A stretch of DNA of 11,587 nucleotides from Gammaproteobacteria bacterium GWE2_37_16 (GTDB lineage: Bacteria > Pseudomonadota > Gammaproteobacteria > UBA9339), in assembly GCA_001801285.1 (NCBI GenBank), contig MGXG01000026.1, forward strand, positions 1 through 11,587. Reading direction: 5' to 3'. Numbering within the stretch: position 1 is the stretch's first letter; every line of letters begins with the position of its first letter. The notes below the pieces were generated by a model, which did no database searches, was not told the origin of the DNA, and saw only the letters and a program-made list of their open reading frames with translations. Shown here in pieces: positions 1 to 7,513 of this stretch. Both the position numbers and the translations under genes were made by a program.

Positions 1-2
1 AT

Positions 3-101
3 TTAGAGCACTTAAAACAAAAAGCTGTTTATGAAGGTATGCCCTATCAAACATTGATAGCCAGTGTGCTACACAAATATGCTGCAGGGCACCCTGCTTA
101 G
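3..101 (+). CDS. CopG-type antitoxin, C-terminal part (5' truncated by window edge)
   Basis: Only the last 32 codons and the TAG stop are in the window, read from base 3. The visible peptide contains EGMPYQTLIASVLHKYAAG. This matches the usual C-terminus of CopG/BrnA-like antitoxins, where an 'EG(I/M)PYQTLI.S.LHKY' helix-turn-helix segment ends the ribbon-helix-helix protein. Such antitoxins bind DNA as dimers, neutralise a small toxin encoded next to them, and repress their own operon. In this arrangement the toxin gene would normally lie just upstream, outside the window. The gene converges with the GNAT-like gene at 142. Its last codons contain a GC-rich dyad (83-96). The family call rests on a short but characteristic segment; the partner toxin cannot be named. 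Confidence 0.7.
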   Translation, partial: LEHLKQKAVYEGMPYQTLIASVLHKYAAGHPA

Positions 102-141
102 CCATAATAAATTGGTGGATTCAACAAATAAGTGCAACCAT

Positions 142-2046
142 TTATTTAAACGTAAATGATGGCGATTGTGATCCAGTCAGCTGCTGTGATTGTGGTGATA
201 CCGGAGGCGAAAATAGTCCTGCTGCTAATGACGACGAACTAGCATTAACTAATCGTGAATGAGCAGCAATTGCTTCTTCTCTTAGCCTAGCTTGTAATCG
301 TGGCAAGTCAGTTTGATAAGTAAATTTTTTAATACCATGTTTCCGATGGTTAGTAATATTACCAATGGCATCTAATTCTTGAGTATTTAATTTTCTTGGT
401 TTGTCTCTACCAACAATCGGAATGGTATGAAATTGTACATTACTGTCAAATTGTGCAAAATTAGTCTGAGCAGTTAATTCTACAACTTGTTGCTGTGCAT
501 CGCTTCTTCTATCAATATAAAACAAACGATTTTCACTTTGAATTTTCACATAAGCAGTAAGCGGATAAAATTCTAGGTGATAAGGATCTGGAGGGGATGC
601 TGCTTGACAAATATAGCACTCATCGAGCATAGATTCTTTTTGACCGCTTTGCATATTGGGTGCTAAACCAGAGCGCTCGAGAGCTATTTGTATTGCTGTA
701 TCAGATTCCCATGCTGTAGAGCGCACTTTTTGCAAAGGCACTGAACCTTCTAGCCTAGGTCCATTTAGGTCAGCTGGGTTTCTTTTACTATATTTTATTC
801 GATATTCTAAGCGCGTTATTTCTGGCAAATAACGATTTACCAACATTGACATTGCTTCAGTAGCGCAATCGCCATTTATAAATTGTGGCAGTAGTAAACA
901 AGCAGTTTCTGTAAGACCTTCTTGATTTGTTGTTCCTATCGAAATGATACCCACGAATTCGTGATTTTTAGTATAAATGCTAAAAGCGCTATACGGATTA
1001 TTTTTTAACCAACGATCTTTCCACATATTAAAAATTGGTTCAACTTGCGCAGTAAGTAACGGTAAACCGCTACCGTAATACTTGCGCGCTTCATTATTGG
1101 CAAATAAGGAATAACAAGATGCACGATCTTCTTCACTAATAGAACGTATATCTAAGTATGAAGTGCTTAACTGTACTCGTAACTCATTATTGGCGGTTAC
1201 TTCAAATTGGGATAACCAATTCTTTTGCTCGCGAGTAAATTGCAAAAATTTTCGATAAAGCTCGTCCATTTCAGGTTTAGACTCGGTCAAGCTTACATAC
1301 ATTGCTCGTGAATGATGCTTGTCAAAACCATAGCTAGTAAATTCATCTTCGCGACCTCCTGGTACAATGATTTTTATCTCGATAAATCCTTTTTCTTTAG
1401 CAATACCAGCTGCTCTATTATAAAGATGCCTAGTGAGCTCTTCTCTCCGTCCTGGTACAGTCACAGTATCTGAAATATAAGAAACATTAGTACCAATAGT
1501 TGACAGATTACAGAAGCCAACCAGGTGACCATTTTCTATTGAAACTATGGGATGTGAACCATGCATTAATACATCAAGCCCTTCTTCTCCTTTGCGAAGA
1601 TAATCAGCAATTTTTTCTCGGGAGAATCCTGAATTTTCCATTAAACGAATAATTTCAGCTCTATGACTTAAAATACAAGACCGTGCTGGTTCGCCATCTA
1701 GAGTTCTGATTGTATCAGAAGCAGGCATAGCAGTATAATCGAGTAACACTTGTGGAACTACAGCGCGAATACGGTTCAAGCTAGGATTTTCATTATTCTC
1801 AAAATGGTTAATAAAACCTAGACCAGAGTTTTCATTACTAAGAACAAATATCTTACCACCAATATTTTCACGTAAATATTGGCAAGCTCTTTGTATTTCC
1901 ACTGCTGAAGCGTTTTCTACTGGTTCTACCACAATAAGACGATCATGCGGCTGAATATAAATCTTGCCAGCAAATGGAAAACTTAAAATTAGTTCATTAT
2001 AAAACGCATGCAATATATGCGAAGTTTGATCGGCGGAATTAATCAT
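142..2046 (-). CDS. Tandem GNAT-like acetyltransferase with unclassified C-terminal region
   Basis: Protein of 634 residues, starting at ATG 2046 with a stop two codons upstream in frame and no clear Shine-Dalgarno. Residues about 125-255 look like a first GNAT fold: a helix pair, the strand pair 'HPIVSIENGHLVGFCNL', a helix around 200-218, and a late strand ending 'FTSYGFDKHHSRAMYVSL', as in the common '..GF......M.k.L' ending. Residues about 297-415 resemble a second, RimJ/RimL-type GNAT: 'LDIRSISEEDRASCYSLF', then 'AFSIYTKNHEFVGIISI', then a helix at 394-405. The second domain lacks an obvious Q/RxxGxG/A acetyl-CoA loop, so it may be inactive or divergent. Residues 420-600 are not recognised. 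The tail 601-634 is Ser/Pro/Gln-rich. GNAT proteins transfer acetyl groups from acetyl-CoA to amines; the substrate is unknown. A role as a host-directed effector is inferred from its neighbours only. Confidence 0.6.
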   Translation of the reverse strand: MINSADQTSHILHAFYNELILSFPFAGKIYIQPHDRLIVVEPVENASAVEIQRACQYLRENIGGKIFVLSNENSGLGFINHFENNENPSLNRIRAVVPQVLLDYTAMPASDTIRTLDGEPARSCILSHRAEIIRLMENSGFSREKIADYLRKGEEGLDVLMHGSHPIVSIENGHLVGFCNLSTIGTNVSYISDTVTVPGRREELTRHLYNRAAGIAKEKGFIEIKIIVPGGREDEFTSYGFDKHHSRAMYVSLTESKPEMDELYRKFLQFTREQKNWLSQFEVTANNELRVQLSTSYLDIRSISEEDRASCYSLFANNEARKYYGSGLPLLTAQVEPIFNMWKDRWLKNNPYSAFSIYTKNHEFVGIISIGTTNQEGLTETACLLLPQFINGDCATEAMSMLVNRYLPEITRLEYRIKYSKRNPADLNGPRLEGSVPLQKVRSTAWESDTAIQIALERSGLAPNMQSGQKESMLDECYICQAASPPDPYHLEFYPLTAYVKIQSENRLFYIDRRSDAQQQVVELTAQTNFAQFDSNVQFHTIPIVGRDKPRKLNTQELDAIGNITNHRKHGIKKFTYQTDLPRLQARLREEAIAAHSRLVNASSSSLAAGLFSPPVSPQSQQLTGSQSPSFTFK

Positions 2047-2122
2047 AATATTTTATTATGCTCATATTATTAATGGTTTATTTCGAAGCGAAATGATTGT
2101 TACACACTATTGGTTTAATTTT

Positions 2123-2151
2123 AACATATTTTTTAATAGCGTGATTATCAA
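2123..2151 (-). promoter_or_regulatory. Candidate sigma70-type promoter for the GNAT-like gene
   Basis: On the minus strand TTGATA (2146-2151) is followed after 17 nt by TATGTT (2123-2128). These are 5/6 and 4/6 matches to the sigma70 boxes, and transcription would begin near 2116, leaving an AT-rich leader of about 70 nt before ATG 2046. The -35 box lies inside a dyad (GATTAT-TTTG-ATAATC on the minus strand, 2143-2158), which could be an operator. AT-rich DNA yields such matches by chance, so this is a moderate-to-weak call. Confidence 0.35.
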
Positions 2152-2233
2152 AATAATCGCGTTTTCAGCTTATGAAACCGTATAAAATCCCACGAATGTG
2201 CCTGCTTGTCCATTTAAAATTAATTTCCATTAT

Positions 2234-4468
2234 TTATAGCGTTGGAGCATGTGTTACAGTTCTTAATCTTTCAACCACGGAGTTTAAATCCATGGTAAGT
2301 ATATCTACCCATCCTGCATGATAAGATTTAATTGGCTTTACACCGAGCAATTGTTCTAAATGATCAATAGATTGATTAAGTTCATTTGCTGGTGTTTCTT
2401 CGGGGAATTTAAATCTGGTGCAACCACCAGCAGCATCAGATACATTACAATTTACTTTTAGTTTCTCCGTAATAATTAGGCTTGCAACAGCTTCTTTTTC
2501 TGATAATGACAAAGGTTTGTTCATTGTGACCCTGTTATGTTCAATTTGAACCCTTTGCCCTTGAACATCAGTTAAAGTCAAATCTGCGCCACAGAATACT
2601 AATAATTCAATAATTTCTTTTTTAGCCGCTTCGCTTCCTGTTCCAATAGCAGCCAGCATTGCGGGGGTTTGTTTTCCATTACAATGGAAAAGTCCTCCAA
2701 ACCAAGCTGGATTTGTTAAATCATTTGCATGTCCCGGGAAACGCTTTAAAAGTGCTCTAACCGCGGCAACATGACCACCATATGCCGCCCAATGTAGGGC
2801 ACACCATCCACTACTTCTAAATGCAGTATCTTTCTCTATTTTTGTCCCTCGCATATGGTATGCCGAGCGTATACAGAAAGCACAAACATCATTTTCATTT
2901 CCTGCTTTTGCTGCAATAAGCAATTTTTTAGCTAGATCAGCTTGATGCTTATCAATCAGGCTAACAATATTTGTGTGCCCATTGAGCTCAGCTCCTGCTC
3001 TAGCATCCATTATGTCAATTCCTAAAATAAAAGTACTGGTTCCTAATTTTAGAAATTTGCTAACTGTTTCAATATTTCCACCCCTCGCTGCAGCTAGTAA
3101 AATTTTACTCGTGTGCCTTATTAATATTCGGGTAGCGCCAGAAAACGCACTAAAAATACCTTCTTCTGAATCAGTTTTTGCGCATTTTCTAAAACTTTCT
3201 ATCACTTCCTTTTCCTTGAGATGATCTAAGAGATAAAGCACAATATTACGGCTATAAAGCATACCCGAATCATTCGGTCTTATTGCTAAATATTGATTAA
3301 AGTCTATCAGCGCTGCTTCAGAACAATCAAAGAGACTACATGCAAAACCACGCCAACCAATTGTCTCAAGATCATTTGGTCTAACTGCCAAGGATTGATT
3401 AAGACTTGATATGGCTTCGACATAATGACCTACCATGGTAAGTGCAAAACCACGATTACTAAGGGCATAGGGATCATTTGGTCTAAATTCCAATAATCTG
3501 TTTAAGCTTTCTAACGCTTCTAAATTGCGATTCAAAACGATAAGTACAGCACTACGATTATGAATAAGTTGAAGATCATTTGGTCTAAATGCCAAAGCCC
3601 TGTTATAGCATCTCAGCGCTTCTTCATAACGCTGTAAATTAAAGAGTTTAATTCCACGGCGATTAAGTACGTCAGGATCATTCGATTCAACATCATTTGA
3701 ACTTTGTCCGACTATACTTGGACGAAGCTCTATATCCGCTGCAGAGGTATTGCCTGATATAGGAATAGTTCTAGAAAATCTACCAAATACTGCTGCGGCA
3801 TAAAGGTCCACTTCACTAAGAAGCCTTACTCTTCCATTCGATTGATCCAGTGTACTGAGTGCCGGAGTAGATAAATTTTGCCCGGTTATACTTGGTCGAA
3901 GTTCTGTATTCGCTACGGGAATAGTGTTTGATACAGTTGTTTGGCTGATAATAGCGGTAGAGGATCGTGGCTGACTAGAAGGTTCAATAATGCTAGAAGA
4001 AACACTGGAAGATGAAGAGGATCGTGGTCGATACAGTTCTTCTTCAATTCTCTTGGTTAAAAATGCTTTGATTTTTATCTCAACATCTCTGGCCGCGATT
4101 GTTACACCATTTTGTATTTGTATTCTTTGATAAGGTTCTGGTACATCATTAGTATTAGCATACTTAAGCTGTTGTGTAGCAAAATATTTATTAATGGATT
4201 CTTGATCATAAACTGTACCTCCTTCAGTACGCACAGGTTCTTTCATAATCTCATAAGTTAGTGGATCAAGAAAAGGATGATCACCTTGCTTTCCTTCTTT
4301 CAGCCATAAAGCATTTAATTCGTCACCTAAAGAATTTTTATCAATTCCCAGTTCTGTCAGTATTTCCAATAACTGAGCAATTTTTAATTCTCCCAGTTCT
4401 ATAGCTAACCCCTGTTTATTTGATGCAGATAATTCTCTTAGTTTCTTCAGTAACGCAGATGTTGGCAT
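2234..4468 (-). CDS. U-box E3 ubiquitin ligase-like protein with TPR and ankyrin repeats
   Basis: 744 residues. A helical N-terminus (1-60) is followed by a U-box at about 63-143: 'HPFLDPLTYEIMKEPVRTEG' then 'TVYDQESINKYF', matching the U-box pattern P(I/L)T.EIM.(D/E)PV...G..YD...I. The U-box recruits a host E2 in known bacterial examples such as Legionella LubX and GobX, and bacteria have no ubiquitin of their own, so action inside a eukaryotic host is implied. Residues 148-260 are a Ser-rich linker with an internal duplication. Four TPRs of exactly 34 residues (about 265-400) each end in RPND, and a decayed fifth follows to about 437. Ankyrin repeats cover 453-640: the clear ones are 'GWCALHWAAYGGHVAAVRAL' and 'TPAMLAAI...IIELLVFCGADL'; those at 453-540 are degenerate. 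The C-terminus (640-744) is unrecognised. It starts 54 nt after the radical SAM stop with a GAGGAG site, so co-transcription is likely. Confidence 0.85.
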   Translation of the reverse strand: MPTSALLKKLRELSASNKQGLAIELGELKIAQLLEILTELGIDKNSLGDELNALWLKEGKQGDHPFLDPLTYEIMKEPVRTEGGTVYDQESINKYFATQQLKYANTNDVPEPYQRIQIQNGVTIAARDVEIKIKAFLTKRIEEELYRPRSSSSSSVSSSIIEPSSQPRSSTAIISQTTVSNTIPVANTELRPSITGQNLSTPALSTLDQSNGRVRLLSEVDLYAAAVFGRFSRTIPISGNTSAADIELRPSIVGQSSNDVESNDPDVLNRRGIKLFNLQRYEEALRCYNRALAFRPNDLQLIHNRSAVLIVLNRNLEALESLNRLLEFRPNDPYALSNRGFALTMVGHYVEAISSLNQSLAVRPNDLETIGWRGFACSLFDCSEAALIDFNQYLAIRPNDSGMLYSRNIVLYLLDHLKEKEVIESFRKCAKTDSEEGIFSAFSGATRILIRHTSKILLAAARGGNIETVSKFLKLGTSTFILGIDIMDARAGAELNGHTNIVSLIDKHQADLAKKLLIAAKAGNENDVCAFCIRSAYHMRGTKIEKDTAFRSSGWCALHWAAYGGHVAAVRALLKRFPGHANDLTNPAWFGGLFHCNGKQTPAMLAAIGTGSEAAKKEIIELLVFCGADLTLTDVQGQRVQIEHNRVTMNKPLSLSEKEAVASLIITEKLKVNCNVSDAAGGCTRFKFPEETPANELNQSIDHLEQLLGVKPIKSYHAGWVDILTMDLNSVVERLRTVTHAPTL
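3269..3586 (-). repeat. TPR array with 102-nt DNA periodicity
   Basis: The coding strand carries the RPND codons at 3575-3586, 3473-3484, 3371-3382 and 3269-3280, exactly 102 nt (34 codons) apart. Three of the four copies read AGACCAAATGAT and the last differs at one position (AGACCGAATGAT). The shared codon choice, not just shared amino acids, points to fairly recent tandem duplication of the TPR unit. Confidence 0.85.
3708..3914 (-). repeat. Duplicated linker segment in the U-box protein
   Basis: Two 33-nt copies, at 3708-3740 and 3882-3914, agree at 27 of 33 bases. They encode ELRPSIVGQ (about residues 247-255) and ELRPSITGQ (about 189-197), and each is preceded by a TIP(I/V) motif. This is an internal duplication inside the low-complexity linker between the U-box and the TPRs. 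Confidence 0.75.
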
Positions 4469-4477
4469 TGTAAATTA

Positions 4478-4483
4478 CTCCTC
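4478..4483 (-). promoter_or_regulatory. Ribosome binding site of the U-box gene
   Basis: The minus strand reads AAGAGGAGTAATTTACA before the ATG at 4468. The GAGGAG core sits 9 nt upstream of the start, a strong Shine-Dalgarno site that supports this start and bacterial expression of a eukaryote-like protein. Confidence 0.75.
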
Positions 4484-4522
4484 TTATTATCAGTTGTTTG
4501 AAAAATATTTTATACTTAACAA

Positions 4523-6973
4523 TTATATAGACGAATAAGACGGCGGTGGCGCAGCAACCGATGGTTGAGGCACTACTATGTCTTCGATATCTCTTGTACG
4601 ATTTTTTTCCTCCTTGAAAAACCAAACACGCGAATAAGTACGCTCTTTCCCAATAACATTTTTGGGTTTTTGTATGGCATCAATAGCCCTTTCGGCATAT
4701 GCTTGAAAACCAGTAAAGTTACCATCCCCAGTGAAAAATTCCCTAATCATTGGTGGCATTTCAGCGCTTCTGTAAAGTAAACAGCAGCCTTTGTAATAGT
4801 TAAACAAATGTTGAATATGACCTTTTAGAGGCTGTATTAATTGTTCTGGGATTTTTCGCACCTTAAACTCATCGCCAGTTTTACTCGTAACAATATCATC
4901 TAGTAAAAGTAGTAATGAGAGATTGTTTTCTAAATGAGGATCACTGGTTATACGGTTCAATAAAGAATATGGCATTTCCTCATTTTTGCAGAAAGGATTC
5001 AACGTCATTAAAAAACCGATTATTTTTTTGTTAAACGTGTCCCTAACATCAAATACACCATCTTTAGAAATATAATAGTGTCGCAAAAATGGGTGACTGG
5101 TAATTACTTTTAATTGTTTTTGAGTTTCGGTCAAATACATCGTTGCAGTCATTCGGTGGGAGTTTGGAAACAAGCAATCAGGAAATACATCACCTCTAGC
5201 AGCACAGTCAACACCAACAAGTATAGGGGCAGGTGCTTTTCTTATAATATCCATTCCAACTTCACTACAGTAATTATCTAAAAATGTTTTGTTTTGGGAT
5301 CTTATTTTTAGACTTCTTGCTATCTCTTCTGCTTTGGGGGTAATTAGAGCTGGAACGTTGTGTATAAAATCAATGGAAAGACATGCTTCAATATTGTTTT
5401 TTTGTTCAGTATCACAAAGTAAATCTTTACAAGCAGTAAATAATTGTTGACGAAAAATATCAATTTTTTCCGATCTTGATTCGTTTATTCCATATTCCAT
5501 CATATCAACTATGTTTATATTTAATCGATATTGTTGTTTGTCTGGTTGTTCGTTTAACTGCGTTGGAAAAACCGCTCTGTATGCAACAATAACTTTCGCC
5601 ATTGCTTGAATTAGATTTTCAACTCCACCAAATACATTTTGCCATCTTGATATCTTGTCAATATCCCAGCTAAGCTGAAACAAAAAACCTAGTTCCCTGC
5701 CTAAAATGTTTCTAAAAATACCTCTAAAAATTTCCGAAAGACTGACAACACCATTAGGTTGATTGGCAATACGCAACAATTCCAGTCCGTTTGTTACTAT
5801 CATATGAGAACCGAGTAGTGACAGAAGGTGTGGAGAAATACTCTTAAAATATCGCAAATCACTGAACGTGTCTTCTCCAGCTATGTCAATCATTGGTGGA
5901 TCTTTTGCGGTAGGTGAACAAAGATGAAAAATATTTTTCACAAGCAAACCTAATGTGTCAGCATCCACTGGACCACATTCATCATGTCTTTTGTTTTTAC
6001 CTTCCACATCAGCAAGACAATACCAACAACCACCTTTACAAGCAATCGTTGGGCTTGATTGAATATAAACACCAAAAAAAGCCCCTGTATCAAAAGCGTA
6101 CTTTACCCTATCAAGGTAAAAAGCAATTTCAAATTCGGGAACAAGATTAATGCGCGATACAAGATCAAGATGATATAATTCTTGAGGTGAAAATACCTCA
6201 CGTGCTATAAGTTCTTGACCTTGCTTTAAAAGTGTATGACTAGTTGGATGAAGTTTTATTGCTTTACAAAAATGGTCTTTTCCCTCAATAAGATTACCCA
6301 GGGAAATTAGCTCTCTTATTATTCCAAGGTGTGCTTTTAAATTCATCGAATCACGTTCAAGAATTGTTTTGTATCGGTTTATTTTTCCAACTGGAGAGGA
6401 TAAAAAATCTTCACAGATACGACGTTCTTTTTCAAATGAAGAGGAAAGATTAAATAACGCTCCTTCATTGATGACTTCGAGAGCCAATTGATAATCGTCT
6501 TTATCAAAACATTTTACAATTAGCTCAGAAAAAATCCTTTTATAATCCATGTAATAATACTTGTTGCCAGACTCAAGCATTGCTAAGCGAGAGGAAGCAT
6601 CTTTACGACAAATAAACTGTATGCTTTTTACTATAAATTGTAGCTGCTTAGTATCAAAAAATTCAAATTTCTCGTGGTTAGCAAGAATAGTTTCTACATT
6701 CTCCATCATGAATTGTAAAAGATCTAAATTACAAAAATCAGGTTTAGCACACATTGACTCGATGCTGTCTGACATGAATTCCAAAAACTTTGCATCATAA
6801 AAATTAGTTTTATTGATAAAACCATAAACAATAAGACTGATCGCATCAAGATACCTTGTTTCATCTAACAACAATTTAATATGTTGTTTTACCCCAACCT
6901 TCCATTCTTCCTGCTCTAATCTTTGTAAACTTTCTAATGTTGTCCTAGCTGCTGCTACTGTTTGATAAAACAT
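4523..6973 (-). CDS. Radical SAM protein with helical N-terminus, SPASM-like C-terminal part and PPxY tail
   Basis: 816 residues, about twice a usual single-domain radical SAM enzyme. Residues 1-290 are alpha-helical in character, with a TPR-like stretch at about 200-255. The radical SAM core starts near 296. 'ACKGGCWYC' gives CxxxCxxC (C312, C316, C319), the ligands of the SAM-binding [4Fe-4S] cluster. 'IDIAGED' (366-368) stands for the GGE/GEP motif, 'MIVTNG' (391-396) for the TNG strand, and 'QLSWDID' (433-439) for the 'iSlDg' strand of SPASM-type enzymes. A late set, C569, C590, C600 ('VDCAARGDVFPDC') and C662, resembles auxiliary-cluster ligands of SPASM/twitch domains. Such enzymes mostly modify peptides or proteins; the substrate here is unknown. 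The C-terminus ends 'AAPPPSYSSI', which contains PPxY, a ligand of eukaryotic WW domains. Start ATG 6973 follows AGGT at 6981-6984. Family call is firm; function is open. Confidence 0.85.
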   Translation of the reverse strand: MFYQTVAAARTTLESLQRLEQEEWKVGVKQHIKLLLDETRYLDAISLIVYGFINKTNFYDAKFLEFMSDSIESMCAKPDFCNLDLLQFMMENVETILANHEKFEFFDTKQLQFIVKSIQFICRKDASSRLAMLESGNKYYYMDYKRIFSELIVKCFDKDDYQLALEVINEGALFNLSSSFEKERRICEDFLSSPVGKINRYKTILERDSMNLKAHLGIIRELISLGNLIEGKDHFCKAIKLHPTSHTLLKQGQELIAREVFSPQELYHLDLVSRINLVPEFEIAFYLDRVKYAFDTGAFFGVYIQSSPTIACKGGCWYCLADVEGKNKRHDECGPVDADTLGLLVKNIFHLCSPTAKDPPMIDIAGEDTFSDLRYFKSISPHLLSLLGSHMIVTNGLELLRIANQPNGVVSLSEIFRGIFRNILGRELGFLFQLSWDIDKISRWQNVFGGVENLIQAMAKVIVAYRAVFPTQLNEQPDKQQYRLNINIVDMMEYGINESRSEKIDIFRQQLFTACKDLLCDTEQKNNIEACLSIDFIHNVPALITPKAEEIARSLKIRSQNKTFLDNYCSEVGMDIIRKAPAPILVGVDCAARGDVFPDCLFPNSHRMTATMYLTETQKQLKVITSHPFLRHYYISKDGVFDVRDTFNKKIIGFLMTLNPFCKNEEMPYSLLNRITSDPHLENNLSLLLLLDDIVTSKTGDEFKVRKIPEQLIQPLKGHIQHLFNYYKGCCLLYRSAEMPPMIREFFTGDGNFTGFQAYAERAIDAIQKPKNVIGKERTYSRVWFFKEEKNRTRDIEDIVVPQPSVAAPPPSYSSI

Positions 6974-7037
6974 TTTAATTACCTACTTGAAAAGCTCATA
7001 TCACTCGCCGCTTCTTTCCTTCAACCTATACTGCTGT

Positions 7038-7068
7038 AATATAACACATTAATCTTAAAATAAGATTA
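7038..7068 (-). promoter_or_regulatory. Perfect AT-rich dyad and weak promoter upstream of the radical SAM gene
   Basis: TAATCTTA (7050-7057), AAA, TAAGATTA (7061-7068) is a perfect inverted repeat with 8-bp arms. A TATATT -10-like box lies on the minus strand at 7038-7043, 64 nt before ATG 6973, and a -35 box would fall inside the dyad, where no good TTGACA match exists. Together they could form an operator over an activator-dependent or weak promoter. It lacks the GC stem and T-run of an intrinsic terminator. The dyad is certain; its role is inference. Confidence 0.35.
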
Positions 7069-7217
7069 GCTGTGGAAAATAAATTTTGCCATACCTAAAA
7101 CTTACATTCAATGAGTAAGTGCACCACGTGAATAAAATTCAGAAGAATCATTTGTTGGCTACTCGCTAGCCGATCTTCGATTCAACTGCCTGCTAAAAAC
7201 TTCGTTCGGAGTATAAA

Positions 7218-7269
7218 TGTCAATCAGCGTGCAAAACTGACCCCCTTTCAGCGTCCAAAATTGACCCCC
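7218..7269. mobile_element. Solo IS21-family-type terminal repeat (element remnant)
   Basis: The sequence begins TGTCAATCAGCGTGCAAAAC and contains two 21-bp direct repeats (7225-7245 and 7249-7269) 24 nt apart, with two mismatches: CAGCGT(G/C)CAAAA(C/T)TGACCCCC. IS21-family elements carry multiple internal terminal repeats of this sort at ends that begin TGTCA. No istA or istB coding sequence follows and no second end is found in the window, so this is a decayed or deletion-derived scar. Confidence 0.6.
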
Positions 7270-7303
7270 ATCTTACCTATTTTTTGCTTTACATTTAATA
7301 AAT

Positions 7304-7501
7304 ATTTCAGCCGATTTATTTACGCTTTTTAAAGCGATAACTATCGTTTCTACGCCTATTGAAAAAGGTGGAGCGTTCAGAACTCCAAGTTTAACCAGCT
7401 ATGAGATTGTCGCAGAACCGGCAAGTCGTAAAATTTGGATCAGAATTCCTGAATATCAGGATTGGGTGGAAATGGATTTAGCGAAATATTTTGCCAACTA
7501 A
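7304..7501 (+). pseudogene. C-terminal remnant of an Ntn-hydrolase/acyltransferase-like gene
   Basis: An open plus-strand frame without a start codon runs to TAA 7499-7501. It encodes about 65 residues with coherent protein character, including 'ITIVSTPIEKGG', 'TSYEIVAEPASRKIWIRIPE' and 'DWVEMDLAKYF'. The order (a helix, a small-residue loop, a strand pair ending with 'W.e.DL') recalls the C-terminus of choloylglycine hydrolase/penicillin V acylase or C45 acyltransferase-like Ntn hydrolases, which cleave amide bonds of acylated amines. The frame is closed upstream by TGA at 7262-7264, inside the IS21-type end, so the 5' part of the gene was lost at or near that junction. That this is a broken gene end is fairly well supported; the family is a guess. 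Confidence 0.4.
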
Positions 7502-7513
7502 ACAAAAAATGGT

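Noticed and set aside
83..96. GC-rich dyad GCAGGG-CA-CCCTGC as a terminator for the antitoxin or GNAT gene
   Set aside because: It lies within the antitoxin coding sequence and neither strand has a T-run after it; its loop is only 2 nt unless the inner pairs open.
2143..2160. Dyad as an intrinsic terminator of the U-box gene
   Set aside because: On the minus strand the sequence after the stem is A-rich, not T-rich, and the stem is AT-only.
2973..3224. Plus-strand ORF opposite the U-box gene
   Set aside because: Antisense shadow of well-supported ankyrin/TPR coding sequence, without protein-like domains or a ribosome site.
7159..7272. Minus-strand open frame reading through the IS21-type end (…YTPNEVFSRQLNRRSASE)
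   Set aside because: The frame translates the IS terminal repeats themselves (GGQFWTLKGGQFCTL), has no start codon or ribosome site, and is closed at 7273-7275; most likely a spurious reading of non-coding repeats.
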